Shown: one piece after another, positions 30,333-40,186 of the stretch
How the letters are laid out: every line of letters begins with the position of its first letter
Position numbering within the stretch: position 1 is the first letter of the stretch
Source: Agaribacterium sp. ZY112
GTDB taxonomy: Bacteria > Pseudomonadota > Gammaproteobacteria > Pseudomonadales > Cellvibrionaceae
Direction: 5' to 3'
Assembly: GCF_041346925.1 (NCBI RefSeq)
Contig: NZ_CP166840.1
Coordinates: forward strand, 1,913,501 to 1,977,500
DNA: 64,000 bases
The notes under the pieces: generated by a model
The model's database searches: none
What the model saw: the letters and a program-made list of their open reading frames with translations, nothing else
What the model was told of the DNA's origin: nothing
Program-made: the position numbers and the translations under genes

Positions 30333-30848
30333 TTAAGCTTCAGCTAGCACTTGTTGTACGAGCTTAAATAGTTTGCGTGCATTGGCTGGTGGCTTGTTTT
30401 GGCTTTTATCTTTTTGCGCATTGCGTAATAAGTTTCTTAACTGCTGGCGGTCGCAGTTTGGAAATTGGCTCACAAACTCGTTAAAAGCCTCATTGCCTTG
30501 ATCGATTAGGCGCTCTCGCCATTGCTCCACAACATGTAACTGTCGAGTTGTTTTGTGGCGCTCTTGTTTGATGCTTTCTAAGCTGGCTTTTAACGCTTCT
30601 CCTGCATCCTCCTCTTTACGAATGAGCTTGCCAATAAATGAGGCTTGGCGTTTTAATGCGTTTTTATGGGTGATGCGGCGGTATTCATCAATCGCGTAAC
30701 GCAGCTCTTCACTCATCGGCACAGTGTCGAGAATCTTTTTCGGTAGCTCGGCAAGCTCAAGGCCTAGTGCTCTGAGCTCACGCATGTCACTTTTTATCTC
30801 GGTTTTACTTTTATAGTCGGGGTCGTCCCAAAAATCGTCTTCGGTCAT
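30333..30848 (-). CDS. darP: Ribosome biogenesis factor DarP (YjgA, DUF615)
   Basis: 171-aa highly charged alpha-helical protein of the YjgA/DarP family, which assists maturation of the 50S subunit and its peptidyl transferase centre. Family features: the WDDPDYKSKTEIKSDMREL opening, LGLELAELPKKILD, and the C-terminal RKLFKLVQQVL. It ends the rpoN-ptsN-rapZ-ptsO-mgtE run, 21 bp after mgtE. In many gammaproteobacteria it sits next to tldD/pmbA; neither gene is here. Confidence 0.92.
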   Translation of the reverse strand: MTEDDFWDDPDYKSKTEIKSDMRELRALGLELAELPKKILDTVPMSEELRYAIDEYRRITHKNALKRQASFIGKLIRKEEDAGEALKASLESIKQERHKTTRQLHVVEQWRERLIDQGNEAFNEFVSQFPNCDRQQLRNLLRNAQKDKSQNKPPANARKLFKLVQQVLAEA

Positions 30849-30869
30849 GCTGTTTGTCTTTTGTTGGGC

Positions 30870-32231
30870 TTAGGCGTAAAAAATAGTCGCTAAACCTAGG
30901 AATGAGAGGAAACCAATCACATCGGTAATGGTGGTTAAAGTGACCCCTCCGGCCAAGGCTGGGTCTATTTTCATAGCTTTTAAGATAGAGGGTAGTACTG
31001 CTCCGGCAAGCGCTGCAACTAATAAGTTAATGACCATTGCGGCACCGATAATGACGGAGATGATAGGGTCTTGAAACCAAAAACCAGCGATAATGCCCAT
31101 AATCGTAGCCCAGAGTAGGCCGTTAATCATGCCTACCCCTAGCTCTCTGTTAATTAGCCATTTTAAATTATTGGAGCCAATTTGGCCTGTGGCCATACCC
31201 CGTATCACCATAGTTAGGGTTTGGGAGCCTGCTACGCCCCCCATGGAGGCAACAATGGGCATTAGCACTGCTAGAGCTACGACCTTGTCGATAGTACCTT
31301 GGAAGAGGTTGATCACCGATGATGCAAGTAGAGCTGTTATTAAATTAATTCCCAGCCACATCGCTCGGCGAGGGGTGCTTTTCCTGACTGGTGCAAAGGT
31401 ATCTTCATCTTCATCGAGGCCCGCCATGCTCATTAAGCTGTGATCGGCTTCGTCACGAATAACATCAACCACGTCATCAATGGTAATTCGGCCTAGAAGT
31501 TTGCCTTTTTCGTCAACAACGGGGGCTGAAATCCAGTCGTGTTGTTCGAATAGCTTAGCGACTTCTGCGTCGGCCATATCGGCGCGGATCGCGTTTTCAT
31601 CGGTGACCATGACTTCCCGCACAGTGGTGTTTGGGTCTGTTGTCAGTAGGGTCGCTAAAGGTAATAGGCCTAAGTAATCATCTTTGCGGTTAACAACAAT
31701 AAGCGCATCTGTTGAAGGGGGTAATTCTGGGTGCAAGCGCAAATAACGCAGTACCACATCGAGAGTAAAACGCGGGCGAACCGTAATAGTATCTGTGTTG
31801 GTTAGGCCGCCTGCAGTGTCTTCGGCATAGGGTAGAACTTTTTCTACGCGTTCGCGGTCTTGGTTGTCCATCGCGCCGAGCACTTCTTGAATAACTTGCT
31901 CAGGCAGTTGTTGCAGGATGTCTACCACATCATCCGTTTCGAGACCTTCGGTTAACTCGGCAATGTCCTCGGCTTCGATATTGTTTAGGTAGCTGCTGCG
32001 TATATCTTCGGGTAGCTCTTCGAGTACTTCACCGAGTACATTTTTATCAACTAGGTCCCAGATTAGGGCGCGTGACGCTGGTGGGGCGGAAGAGAGCAAG
32101 CGGGCAATCTCTACAGGGCGCAAGCCGTTGACCATTTGGCTGAGCTGCCAAGTGGTGCCTTGGCCGAGTAACTGCTGTACTCGCCCTAGATGTGCCTGAG
32201 TCTGATTGTTCAGCTCTTCAGCCTGCTGCAT
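30870..32231 (-). CDS. mgtE: Magnesium transporter MgtE
   Basis: 453-aa Mg2+ channel. The N-terminal helical MgtE_N domain (about residues 30-135) is followed by two CBS domains (about 140-265; DAPVVDEKGKLLGRITIDDVVDVI-like region near 31.5 kb) that sense Mg2+ and gate the pore. Then comes a five-helix membrane domain with PIVASMGGVAGSQTLTMVIRG and the pore-lining DPALAGGVTLTTITDVIGF. It begins 5 bp after ptsO, so it is in the same transcript; this is a frequent arrangement near ptsO in Pseudomonas relatives. Confidence 0.95.
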   Translation of the reverse strand: MQQAEELNNQTQAHLGRVQQLLGQGTTWQLSQMVNGLRPVEIARLLSSAPPASRALIWDLVDKNVLGEVLEELPEDIRSSYLNNIEAEDIAELTEGLETDDVVDILQQLPEQVIQEVLGAMDNQDRERVEKVLPYAEDTAGGLTNTDTITVRPRFTLDVVLRYLRLHPELPPSTDALIVVNRKDDYLGLLPLATLLTTDPNTTVREVMVTDENAIRADMADAEVAKLFEQHDWISAPVVDEKGKLLGRITIDDVVDVIRDEADHSLMSMAGLDEDEDTFAPVRKSTPRRAMWLGINLITALLASSVINLFQGTIDKVVALAVLMPIVASMGGVAGSQTLTMVIRGMATGQIGSNNLKWLINRELGVGMINGLLWATIMGIIAGFWFQDPIISVIIGAAMVINLLVAALAGAVLPSILKAMKIDPALAGGVTLTTITDVIGFLSFLGLATIFYA

Positions 32232-32236
32232 AGATC

Positions 32237-32506
32237 TTATTCGTCTTCGTCAAAGCGGTTGTTGATTAAGCTGCAAAGACCCTTCATGGCCTTTTGCTCG
32301 TCTTTACCATTACAGCGAATAGTAAGCTCACTGCCTTTGGCTGCGGCCAAAAGCATCAGTGACATGATGCTTTTACCATCAATTGATTTGCCATCAAATT
32401 CGACTTCGATATCTGCCCCATATTGTTTTGCTGTATTTGCAAACTTTGTGGCCGCTCGGGCGTGTAAACCGAGCTTGTTAATAATTTGAATTTGTTGTTC
32501 CTTCAT
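32237..32506 (-). CDS. ptsO: Nitrogen-PTS phosphocarrier NPr
   Basis: 89-aa HPr-family protein carrying phosphate from EI-Ntr (PtsP) to PtsN. The phospho-acceptor is His15 in NKLGLHARAA. The regulatory serine region reads GKSIMSLMLLAAAKGSEL. It is the last PTS gene after rpoN, ptsN and rapZ, 9 bp after rapZ. Confidence 0.95.
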   Translation of the reverse strand: MKEQQIQIINKLGLHARAATKFANTAKQYGADIEVEFDGKSIDGKSIMSLMLLAAAKGSELTIRCNGKDEQKAMKGLCSLINNRFDEDE

Positions 32507-32515
32507 GGCTTTCCT

Positions 32516-33397
32516 TTATCGGACCGGCGCCATATATTTTGCGCTGAGTTGGCGGTGGCGAGTCTGAACATTTTTATAGTTGTCGCGCAGGCATGCAGCA
32601 ATGTGCTCGCTAAGGAATACACTGCGGTGCATGCCTCCGGTGCAGCCAATTGCTATGTTGATGTAACTGCGGTTATTGTCTTCAAAGCTAGGAATCCACT
32701 TCCGAGCAAATGATTCTATATCGGCAGCCATTTGCTGCACGGGATCTTGGTCTTTTAAAAAGTTGATGACGGGTTGTTCGAGCCCTGAATAGCCTCTAAG
32801 TTCTGCTTGCCAATAGGGGTTGGGTAAGCAGCGCACATCAAACATAAAGTCTGAATCTACAGGTACGCCAAATTTAAAGCCAAAAGAAGTCAAGGTGATC
32901 GCAATGCCGTCACGCTCATTGTCGATGAGTTGACGTTTAACGGCACTGCGTAGTTCGTGTAAGTTTAGGTTGCTGGTGTCAATGGTGACATCTGCCAGTG
33001 CTGCTATGGGGGCAAGGATTAAATCCTCACTGCTGATCGCTTCGTGCAAACCTGTGTTTTTGTTACTTAGTGGGTGTTTGCGGCGCGTTTCGCTAAAGCG
33101 GCGTAATAAGACTTCTTTGCCTGTATCTAGATAGAGTATACGGAAGTTGTCGGAGTCTTTTTTAAGTGACTCAAGTAAGCTTGGCAGCACACTTAGGTCG
33201 CCATCAATATTGCGCGCATCAATGCCAATGGCAAGGCGTGCAGTGTTGGGGTTGTGAGCCTTGCGTATTTGTTCAGTAAGGGCAGGTAGCAGGCTCAGCG
33301 GCAAATTGTCGATGCAGGTGTAACCCTCATCCTCTAACAGGTTGAGCGCGGTTGTTTTACCTGAGCCGGATCGGCCGGATATCACCAAAATTTGCAT
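32516..33397 (-). CDS. rapZ: RNase adapter protein RapZ (YvcJ/YhbJ family)
   Basis: 293-aa P-loop protein that in enterobacteria binds GlcN6P and delivers the sRNA GlmZ to RNase E. Walker [12 protein letters not shown] near residue 8 and the C-terminal domain with [14 protein letters not shown], the usual C-terminal RNA-binding signature, are present. It lies in the canonical rpoN-ptsN-rapZ-ptsO order, 9 bp after ptsN. Whether a GlmZ-like target exists here cannot be judged. Confidence 0.95.
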   Translation of the reverse strand: MQILVISGRSGSGKTTALNLLEDEGYTCIDNLPLSLLPALTEQIRKAHNPNTARLAIGIDARNIDGDLSVLPSLLESLKKDSDNFRILYLDTGKEVLLRRFSETRRKHPLSNKNTGLHEAISSEDLILAPIAALADVTIDTSNLNLHELRSAVKRQLIDNERDGIAITLTSFGFKFGVPVDSDFMFDVRCLPNPYWQAELRGYSGLEQPVINFLKDQDPVQQMAADIESFARKWIPSFEDNNRSYINIAIGCTGGMHRSVFLSEHIAACLRDNYKNVQTRHRQLSAKYMAPVR

Positions 33398-33406
33398 AGT
33401 TAGGGC

Positions 33407-33850
33407 TCATTGCTCAGTGGCGGCGAGATAAAGTTCTTGTGCACTGTTTGCTTGGCGCAAGTGTTTTAAGTAGTCCTCGTTTTGCAATGCAGAAGCAATG
33501 GCCGCGAGGTTCTCTAAATGGTTCTGTTCACTGTTCTCGGGGGCGACCATAGCAAAAACAACATCAACAGGCTGTTGGTCGATCGCATCAAAATCAATAC
33601 CTTGGTCCAAAGTAAATACTGCAAGCATCGCTTCATCGGTATCAAAGCGGCAGTGTGGGATTGCAACACCGTCGCCAATGCCTGTGGAGCCTAGTTTTTC
33701 TCTGGCAACAAGTTGGCTAAATAGCGTATTGGCATCCACGCCGTATTGTTCACCTAGTGTTTGAGCTACTTTGTCGAGTACGCGTTTTTTGCTGACACCT
33801 TCAATACGTGCCGCGCAGAGTGTTTCTGATAGAACGTTTTTAATCCACAT
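33407..33850 (-). CDS. ptsN: Nitrogen-PTS regulatory EIIA (PtsN)
   Basis: 147-aa EIIA-Ntr that receives phosphate from NPr and regulates K+ transport, phosphate sensing and other processes by protein contact. The phospho-acceptor is His66 in GVAIPHCRFD, within the LGSTGIGDGVAIPH signature. It begins 24 bp after rpoN; the hibernation factor gene hpf, which usually separates the two, is missing. Confidence 0.95.
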   Translation of the reverse strand: MWIKNVLSETLCAARIEGVSKKRVLDKVAQTLGEQYGVDANTLFSQLVAREKLGSTGIGDGVAIPHCRFDTDEAMLAVFTLDQGIDFDAIDQQPVDVVFAMVAPENSEQNHLENLAAIASALQNEDYLKHLRQANSAQELYLAATEQ

Positions 33851-33874
33851 AAACTTAGAATAATAAGATTGCTA

Positions 33875-35401
33875 TTATGTTAATTGCTTGCGTTCGTTTG
33901 ATGGCGGAATACTGAGAGATTCTCGGTATTTAGCTATCGTACGGCGAGCAACCTTAATACCCTGCTCTTCAAGCAGGGCTGTCATTTTCGAGTCGCTAAG
34001 CGGTTTGCGGGTATTTTCCGCCGCTACTAATTTTTTAATGATGGCACGAATGGCGGTGGATGAGCATTCACCTCCACCTTCAGTGGCAACGTGACTAGAA
34101 AAGAAGTATTTCAATTCAAAAATACCCTGAGGGGTATGCATGTACTTTTGAGTCGTTACACGGGAAATAGTCGACTCATGCATGCCGACGATTTCTGCTA
34201 CATCATGAAGTACCATCGGCTTCATCGCCTCTGGGCCAAAGTCTAAAAAGCCCTGCTGTTTTTCTACGATGCAGGTTGCGACTTTAAGCAGGGTTTCATT
34301 GCGGCTTTGCAGGCTTTTAAGAAACCAGCGTGCTTCTTGCAGGTTGTCTCGAATAAAGGTGTTGTCGGCACTGCTGTCAGCACGTTTGACCATCGATGCG
34401 TAATCCGAATTGATACGAATTTTGGGTGCGATATCTGGGTTGAGGCTAACGGTCCAGCGCTGTTTTTCTTTTTTAACAAAGACATCGGGAACAACGTATT
34501 CGGTTGATGAGGTGTCGATGCTATCGCCAGGGCGAGGGTTAAGCGCCTGAATGATGGCTATGACAGCTTGAAGTTCAGGTTCTTTGATTTTTAGTTTGCG
34601 CATTAAGGTCTTGAAGTCGCGACTACCAAGCAGGGGAAGGTAGTTGACGATGAGTTCACGCGCTTTACTGATCTCTGGTGTATCTTGTTTTAGTGCATTG
34701 AGCTGGATAAGTAAGCAGTCACTTAAGTCTCTTGCTGCAACACCTGGGGGGTCAAATTGTTGCACTCGGTGTAGGACGGCGATGACCTCATCTTCTTCTA
34801 AGTCTTCAAGCTCGGTACTTAGGCCCTCAAAGATGTCTTCGATGCTTTGCTCAAGCATGCCGCTATCGGCAACGGCATCAATGATTGCTTCTGCAATCAA
34901 TAGGTCACGGTCGCTCATTGGAGTGAGGTTGAGCTGCCAGAAAAGGTGGTCACCAAGGCTCTCTGTACCACCGCGTCGGCTCTCTAAGTCGTAATCTTCT
35001 TGATCGTTACGCGCTAGTCCCGTGTTACTAAACGAGTTGGCTTGGTAAACGTCGTCCCAGCTGGTGTCTACGGCGAGGTCGGTTGGAATGTCATTACTCC
35101 AATCGCCTTCCGATAAGCCATCGCTGGCATCGCCTTCGTTGACTGATTTCTCATTAGCTTGATGGTCAGCTTCACTGCTGTTGTTTGCTTTGTTCTCTTC
35201 CGGATTATTTTTGTTTGACTCATCTGAGCTACTGCTGCTTTCTTCTACTTCGTTTATTTCGAGTAAAGGGTTGCTTTCAAGGGCTTCTTGAATTTCGGCT
35301 TGTAGGTCAAGAGTAGAAAGTTGCAGCAAGCGAATGGCTTGTTGTAACTGAGGGGTCATCGTTAGCTGATGGCCCATCTTTAACTGGAGAGATTGCTTCA
35401 T
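33875..35401 (-). CDS. rpoN: RNA polymerase sigma-54 factor RpoN
   Basis: 508-aa alternative sigma factor that needs enhancer-binding ATPases. Region I is the Gln/Leu-rich start [18 protein letters not shown]. An acidic Ser/Glu/Asn-rich region II spans about residues 45-125, then the core-binding domain, the HTH and the RpoN box [10 protein letters not shown] near residue 490 that reads the -24 element. Full length. It has its own 186-bp upstream gap after lptB and heads ptsN-rapZ-ptsO-mgtE-darP. Confidence 0.97.
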   Translation of the reverse strand: MKQSLQLKMGHQLTMTPQLQQAIRLLQLSTLDLQAEIQEALESNPLLEINEVEESSSSSDESNKNNPEENKANNSSEADHQANEKSVNEGDASDGLSEGDWSNDIPTDLAVDTSWDDVYQANSFSNTGLARNDQEDYDLESRRGGTESLGDHLFWQLNLTPMSDRDLLIAEAIIDAVADSGMLEQSIEDIFEGLSTELEDLEEDEVIAVLHRVQQFDPPGVAARDLSDCLLIQLNALKQDTPEISKARELIVNYLPLLGSRDFKTLMRKLKIKEPELQAVIAIIQALNPRPGDSIDTSSTEYVVPDVFVKKEKQRWTVSLNPDIAPKIRINSDYASMVKRADSSADNTFIRDNLQEARWFLKSLQSRNETLLKVATCIVEKQQGFLDFGPEAMKPMVLHDVAEIVGMHESTISRVTTQKYMHTPQGIFELKYFFSSHVATEGGGECSSTAIRAIIKKLVAAENTRKPLSDSKMTALLEEQGIKVARRTIAKYRESLSIPPSNERKQLT

Positions 35402-35587
35402 AGGCGACTACTTATGTTGCTCTGGGGCCCGTAAACGCTCTGCGCTATTGGGTTTGGTAACTTAGCTAAGTTTAGTATTCCCTTAGCTTCAGGGCAACGC
35501 TTTTAAGCAGATAACAAAGCAATCTTTATGCCGAATGTGCTTGCCAATTGCTCTGCCATCGACTAGGCCTGCAGCAAGAGGTTGGTT

Positions 35588-36313
35588 TTAGAGTGTAAAG
35601 TGCTGGCCTAGATAGACTTCACGTACTTTTTTATTGCTCAAAACCGTAGCGGAATCACCTTCGGCGAGTATTTGGCCTTCGGAAACGATATAGGCTTTTT
35701 CGCAAATATCGAGCGTTTCACGCACATTGTGATCGGTGATTAAGATGCCAATATTTTTTGCTTTGAGTTGCAAAATGATGTCTTTGATATCACTGACCGA
35801 GATCGGGTCAACGCCGGCAAAGGGTTCGTCAAGCAGAACAAAATTTGGCTCGCTGGCCAGTGCGCGTGCAATTTCTACTCTGCGGCGCTCACCACCACTT
35901 AAGGCCATGCCTTGGCTGTCTTTGATGTGGGTAATGTGAAACTCTTCGAGCAGCTCTTGTTGTTTGTCTTTGCGCTGCTGTTTGCTTAGTTCTTTACGGG
36001 TTTCCAAAATCGCACTGATGTTTTCAGTCACAGTGAGTTTGCGAAATACGGAGGCCTCTTGGGGTAAGTAACCAAGCCCTGTGCGCGCGCGTTTGTGCAT
36101 CGGCATGTGGGTGATTTCTTGCTTATCGATAAAGACTCTGCCGTGATCGGGTTTAACGATACCTGCGATCATGTAAAAGCAGGTGGTCTTACCCGCGCCG
36201 TTGGGGCCGAGCAGTCCAACTACTTCGCCGGAGCTTACTTGCATGCTGACATCAACAATAACTTTGCGGCCTTTATAGCTTTTGGCCAAATGCTGTGCTT
36301 CTAATATGGGCAT
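35588..36313 (-). CDS. lptB: LPS export ABC transporter ATPase LptB
   Basis: 241-aa ATPase that powers extraction of LPS from the inner membrane with LptFG (not in this window). Walker [11 protein letters not shown]-loop [15 protein letters not shown], signature [15 protein letters not shown], Walker [13 protein letters not shown] and the H-loop [12 protein letters not shown] are all intact. It starts 1 bp after lptA. Confidence 0.97.
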   Translation of the reverse strand: MPILEAQHLAKSYKGRKVIVDVSMQVSSGEVVGLLGPNGAGKTTCFYMIAGIVKPDHGRVFIDKQEITHMPMHKRARTGLGYLPQEASVFRKLTVTENISAILETRKELSKQQRKDKQQELLEEFHITHIKDSQGMALSGGERRRVEIARALASEPNFVLLDEPFAGVDPISVSDIKDIILQLKAKNIGILITDHNVRETLDICEKAYIVSEGQILAEGDSATVLSNKKVREVYLGQHFTL

Positions 36314-36314
36314 G

Positions 36315-36872
36315 TTATTGCGCTGAATTTTCTTCTGGTTGTTGCTCGGCTGCGTCTTGTTCTTGTTGCAGGGCTTTAGGCGGGATAATCATTTTCACGC
36401 GTTTTTTCTCGTCACTGCCTTCACTGAGGCTGCTTGCTTTAACAAGGGCTTGTTTTACATCGTACTCAATTCGATTGCCGCTTAAACTTGCGCCTTCTTG
36501 GTCCAGTGTTGCGTCACCTTCAAGGATAAGGCCTTTATTGTGGATATCGTAATCAAGCTTTATGGCTCTGGCTGTGACAGGTTCTGCGCCAACACTTGGT
36601 GTCTGCTGAAAGTGAGCTGGGCGACCTGTGGCTAGTACTCGGGTGGCTTTTTCTGCATTACCAAAAATAATCACGTCATCCGCTTTAATAAGCATGCTGC
36701 CCTGCTGCATGGTAACGGAGCCAGAATACGTGAGTGTATTCTTTAGCTCGTCATAAACAAGGCTCTCAGCTTCCAGTTCCAGGTCTTTCTCTGCATCGTC
36801 GGGAAGGGCGAGGCAGGCGCTGGCGATGGCACAAAGGCCAAGTAAGAATAGAGGCCGTGTAGCTTTGCTCAT
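36315..36872 (-). CDS. lptA: LPS transport periplasmic protein LptA
   Basis: 185-aa periplasmic protein whose beta-jellyroll units form the LPS bridge. A signal peptide ends near [12 protein letters not shown]; then comes the OstA-like core [22 protein letters not shown] (positions ~28-50), [13 protein letters not shown], and a charged C-terminal tail rich in Glu and Gln. It overlaps lptC by 4 bp (ATGA). Confidence 0.93.
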   Translation of the reverse strand: MSKATRPLFLLGLCAIASACLALPDDAEKDLELEAESLVYDELKNTLTYSGSVTMQQGSMLIKADDVIIFGNAEKATRVLATGRPAHFQQTPSVGAEPVTARAIKLDYDIHNKGLILEGDATLDQEGASLSGNRIEYDVKQALVKASSLSEGSDEKKRVKMIIPPKALQQEQDAAEQQPEENSAQ

Positions 36873-37459
36873 GGATTTATTTTCTCGGGGCTGTGTAAGC
36901 CCTTTACTTTACTTTTAAGTGTGATCTTACGCTGTTGTAGATCGGCGATCATTCCTACAGCACTGACCTTACCAAGCGGGCTGACGATTGTAACAGGCTT
37001 GTTGGTGTACGCTAGTTTTTGCTCTGGCTCAAAAATAAGCTCTTGAGTATGCATAACGGTGTGCATGTTGTTGAGGTCGGTATGCTGGGCGATGACGTCT
37101 TCGCTCATGGTAATGATGCGTTCGTTGCTTACATGCGCTTTTTGAGCCTCAATTTCCCAAGGGTTGGTTTGGCCTACAAACTCAATTATTGGCTTTTTTG
37201 CGGTGCTATAACTACTCGCTTCTTCATCGTTGGGGCGGTAGTGCTTAAGTTCTGCAGCTTTAAAGGTGTAACTTAGGCTGCCGTCTTCATTAAAGTATTG
37301 AGTGTCGGTATCGCGAGCCACTGCATAGGCGCTGATTTTGGCGTTGGTCTCTTGTTCGACCTCGCCCAAAATGCTGCTAGTACTATCGCTAAAAATAAGC
37401 AGTGCGCCAACCGCAATTAGCAAAGCCGCGGCGTAAAATGAGAACTTATAGACTGACAT
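36869..37459 (-). CDS. lptC: LPS export protein LptC
   Basis: 196-aa bitopic protein linking LptBFG to LptA. One N-terminal helix (about residues 7-23) and the DUF1239 fold with YFNEDGSLSYTFKAAELKHY and LTVDLQQ-like TMHTQELIFEPEQKLAYTNKPVTI. It overlaps kdsC by 14 bp and lptA by 4 bp. Confidence 0.9.
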   Translation of the reverse strand: MSVYKFSFYAAALLIAVGALLIFSDSTSSILGEVEQETNAKISAYAVARDTDTQYFNEDGSLSYTFKAAELKHYRPNDEEASSYSTAKKPIIEFVGQTNPWEIEAQKAHVSNERIITMSEDVIAQHTDLNNMHTVMHTQELIFEPEQKLAYTNKPVTIVSPLGKVSAVGMIADLQQRKITLKSKVKGLHSPEKINP

Positions 37460-37994
37460 AAGGTGCGAGTGCTTTTTCGTAATTGCCTTGCGCGATCATA
37501 AGCATGTCGCAGGCATCTCTAACGGCACCATCGCCACCGCGACGGGTGCTGATCCAATCAGCCATTTCTTTTACTTGCCAGTGGGCACTGCAAAGGCTTA
37601 GCGCTAGGCCAACACGAGTCATAACGTGTAGGTCGGGCCAGTCATCGCCCATGTGGGCAATGTTTTCGAGTTCGCAAGGGAATTGCTTGAGTATCTCCTG
37701 CAGTGCAACGAATTTATCTTCGCGGCCTTGTATTAACAGTTTGATGCCGAGTTCATTGGCGCGACGCTCAACGATGGCACTTTTTCTGCCGGTAATAATG
37801 GCAACTTCAACACCACTCTTTTTTAGCTGTTTGAGGCCTTGGCCATCTAAGGTGTGAAAACACTTAGTTTCTAGGCCGTTGTTATCAAAATAGACCTTGC
37901 CGTCGCTTAATACTCCATCGACATCAAGTACAAGTAGTTTGATTTTTTGAGCTTTCGCAAGCAGCTCTGTGTTTTTTAATACTGTTTTAGGCAT
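37446..37994 (-). CDS. kdsC: KDO 8-phosphate phosphatase KdsC
   Basis: 182-aa HAD-superfamily phosphatase that makes KDO for LPS inner core. Catalytic motif I LDVDGVLSDGKVYFD, motif II ITGRKS, and motif III MGDDWPDL (the usual form is GDDxPD). I start at ATG 37994 with GAG about nine bases upstream, not the TTG at 38006, which overlaps the kdsD stop. It lies between kdsD and lptC. Confidence 0.95.
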   Translation of the reverse strand: MPKTVLKNTELLAKAQKIKLLVLDVDGVLSDGKVYFDNNGLETKCFHTLDGQGLKQLKKSGVEVAIITGRKSAIVERRANELGIKLLIQGREDKFVALQEILKQFPCELENIAHMGDDWPDLHVMTRVGLALSLCSAHWQVKEMADWISTRRGGDGAVRDACDMLMIAQGNYEKALAPYVSL

Positions 37995-38002
37995 GTTTTT
38001 TC

Positions 38003-38974
38003 TCAATAAATTCCGGCACGTAACAGGTCGTGCATATGTAATACACCAACGGGGTTGTTGTGATCATCTGCTACGACAAGGGCGGTGATTTTATATTGTT
38101 CCATGAGGTGCAGTGCTTCGGCGGCCAGCAGGTTTTGATTTACCGTGCGCGGTGAAGCGGTCATGACTTCGCTCATGCTTGCTAGGTTTAGGTCGAGCTT
38201 GCGAGCAACAACACGGCGCAGGTCGCCATCGGTGAAAATACCGGCAAGGCATTGTTTCTCATCGACGACAGTCGTCATACCAAAGCCTTTACTGGTCATT
38301 TCAGTTAGGGCTTCGCTTAATAAGCTGTTGAGCTGCACCTGAGGCAGGTCGTCGCCCCCGTGCATAATATCTTTGCAGCGCAGTAATAACTTTCGACCAA
38401 GGGCGCCACCGGGGTGAGAAAAGGCAAAATCTTCAGGGCTGAAACCGCGAGCTTCGAGCAGTGCTACCGCAAGCGCATCTCCCATAACCAGAGTTGCAGT
38501 GGTGCTTGAGGTTGGAGCAAGGTTGTGCGGGCAGGCCTCTTCTTCAACGCTCACATCTAGGTTGACGTCAGCAAATTCGGCAAGTGGGCTGCTTTGTTTA
38601 CCGCTCATGCTGATAAAGCTTACGCCCAAGCGTTTAAACATCGGGATGAGGGTGATCAGTTCATTGGTTGAGCCGGAGTTGGATAGGGCAATAATCACAT
38701 CTTCGCGAGTGATCATGCCAAAATCCCCATGACTGGCTTCGCCCGGATGAACAAAAAAAGCGGGAGTGCCGGTGCTTGCTAAAGTGGCAGCAATTTTATT
38801 GGCGATATGACCGCTTTTGCCCATGCCGGTCACAATGACTCGGCCTCGGCAAGCGAGAATAAGCTCACAGGCACGTACAAAATCATCACTTATGCGGTCG
38901 ATAAGCTGGGCTACGGCCTGGCTCTCTTTAAGAATGGTTGTTCGGCCGCTGTTGATTAGATTTTGGGAGGTCAT
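38003..38974 (-). CDS. kdsD: Arabinose-5-phosphate isomerase KdsD
   Basis: 323-aa enzyme converting ribulose 5-phosphate to arabinose 5-phosphate, the first step to KDO. An SIS domain (about residues 20-190, VIVTGMGKSGHIANKIAATLAST and ALSNSGSTNEL) is followed by two CBS repeats (about 205-323), ending GVLHMHDLLRAGIY. It lies 4 bp after the antiporter gene and feeds kdsC. Confidence 0.96.
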   Translation of the reverse strand: MTSQNLINSGRTTILKESQAVAQLIDRISDDFVRACELILACRGRVIVTGMGKSGHIANKIAATLASTGTPAFFVHPGEASHGDFGMITREDVIIALSNSGSTNELITLIPMFKRLGVSFISMSGKQSSPLAEFADVNLDVSVEEEACPHNLAPTSSTTATLVMGDALAVALLEARGFSPEDFAFSHPGGALGRKLLLRCKDIMHGGDDLPQVQLNSLLSEALTEMTSKGFGMTTVVDEKQCLAGIFTDGDLRRVVARKLDLNLASMSEVMTASPRTVNQNLLAAEALHLMEQYKITALVVADDHNNPVGVLHMHDLLRAGIY

Positions 38975-38978
38975 AGAC

Positions 38979-39992
38979 TTAAGCGCTCACACTATTCTGA
39001 TACAAGATGTAAATGTAGGCGGCGTAGCTTATCAGTAGGATGCTACCGGCGACACGCCCGAAGCCTGGCTTTTTGTTCGGGCTCAATTTGTTGCGGCTTA
39101 ATAGCGCGTAGACAACAAATACGACTAGCAGCAGGGTTAAGCCAAGCATATAAAGGTAGTCTCGGCTGAAGACCGTTGAGTCATATGTCAGGGGTGCAAT
39201 AATGCCTGGAATCGACATAACAGCGAGTAGGTTAAAAATGTTTGAGCCGATGATATTACCTAGTGCTATGTCGTGGTGGCCCTTGAGTGCGCTTACTACG
39301 GAGGCCGCCAGTTCGGGTAGGCTAGTACCGATGGCAAGTACGGTTAAGCCTATGATTAAAGGGCTTACCGAGAAGTGAATGGCTGTTGTTTGTGCCCCCC
39401 AGATAAGGATTTTTGCGCTCAGAATTAGCAGGATTAAGCCAAATGAAAACCAGAAAATAGCAGCGCCAATAGCCATGGGCTCGACACCTTCTTGCTCTTG
39501 TTCCATTTCTTTGGCACTTAAGTCGTGGCTTTTACTCCAGACCATATAGGCAAGGGCGGGTATTAAGGCGAGTGCAAGAATCCAGCCTTCGCTGCGACTA
39601 AGCGTGGCGTCACGTAAAAACCAACCTGCCAATAAGGTGATGAGTACTAAAATGGGCAGCTCATCTTTGAGGATGTGTTTTTGCACAGGAATGCGTGCCA
39701 CAAGCGCGGTGATGGCAAGCACTAAGCCGACATTGGCAATATTGGAACCGATGGCATTGCCGATAGCGATATCACCGGAACCATCCAGTGATGCATTTAA
39801 GGAGACCAATACTTCAGGCGCTGATGTGCCAAGAGAAACAATGGTCAAACCTATGAGCATCGGTGCTAGGCCAAAGTTAAGTGCAAAGGCAGCGGCGCCT
39901 GCAACAAAGCGGTCGGCTGACCAAATAAGCCCGCCAAACCCTAAGAGGATGGCGACGGCAGCAATATAAATAGTTGGGATACTGTCAAGCAA
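38979..39992 (-). CDS. yrbG: Calcium/sodium antiporter of the CaCA family (YrbG type)
   Basis: 337-aa inner-membrane exchanger with about ten helices in two inverted halves. The two alpha repeats are GNAIGSNIANVGLVLAI and GNIIGSNIFNLLAVMSI, each preceded by a GTSxPE motif (SLGTSAPEVLVS and AIGTSLPELAAS). It heads the kds-lpt run, as in Escherichia coli. The role in envelope biogenesis is unclear. Confidence 0.94.
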   Translation of the reverse strand: MLDSIPTIYIAAVAILLGFGGLIWSADRFVAGAAAFALNFGLAPMLIGLTIVSLGTSAPEVLVSLNASLDGSGDIAIGNAIGSNIANVGLVLAITALVARIPVQKHILKDELPILVLITLLAGWFLRDATLSRSEGWILALALIPALAYMVWSKSHDLSAKEMEQEQEGVEPMAIGAAIFWFSFGLILLILSAKILIWGAQTTAIHFSVSPLIIGLTVLAIGTSLPELAASVVSALKGHHDIALGNIIGSNIFNLLAVMSIPGIIAPLTYDSTVFSRDYLYMLGLTLLLVVFVVYALLSRNKLSPNKKPGFGRVAGSILLISYAAYIYILYQNSVSA

Positions 39993-40186
39993 GGAGCTGT
40001 GTCCTGATGTTTCTAAGTTTAAGGTGGCGCCATATTACTGCTGCCATCGGCCTTTGTCAGCTTGAGAAAGTTAAGCTCGACCCAATATAGGCTTTATTCG
40101 TGTGCCGCAAGCGTTACAATGCTGGCGGAACTTATATGAAGGGCGGCGCTCTTAGTGTCGTTCGAATGTTATTAGAGGATTTTTTT

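Noticed and set aside
40100..40186. N-terminal extension of mlaC by 29 codons
   Set aside because: It would bury the signal peptide; GTG 40187 has GAGGA at ideal spacing.
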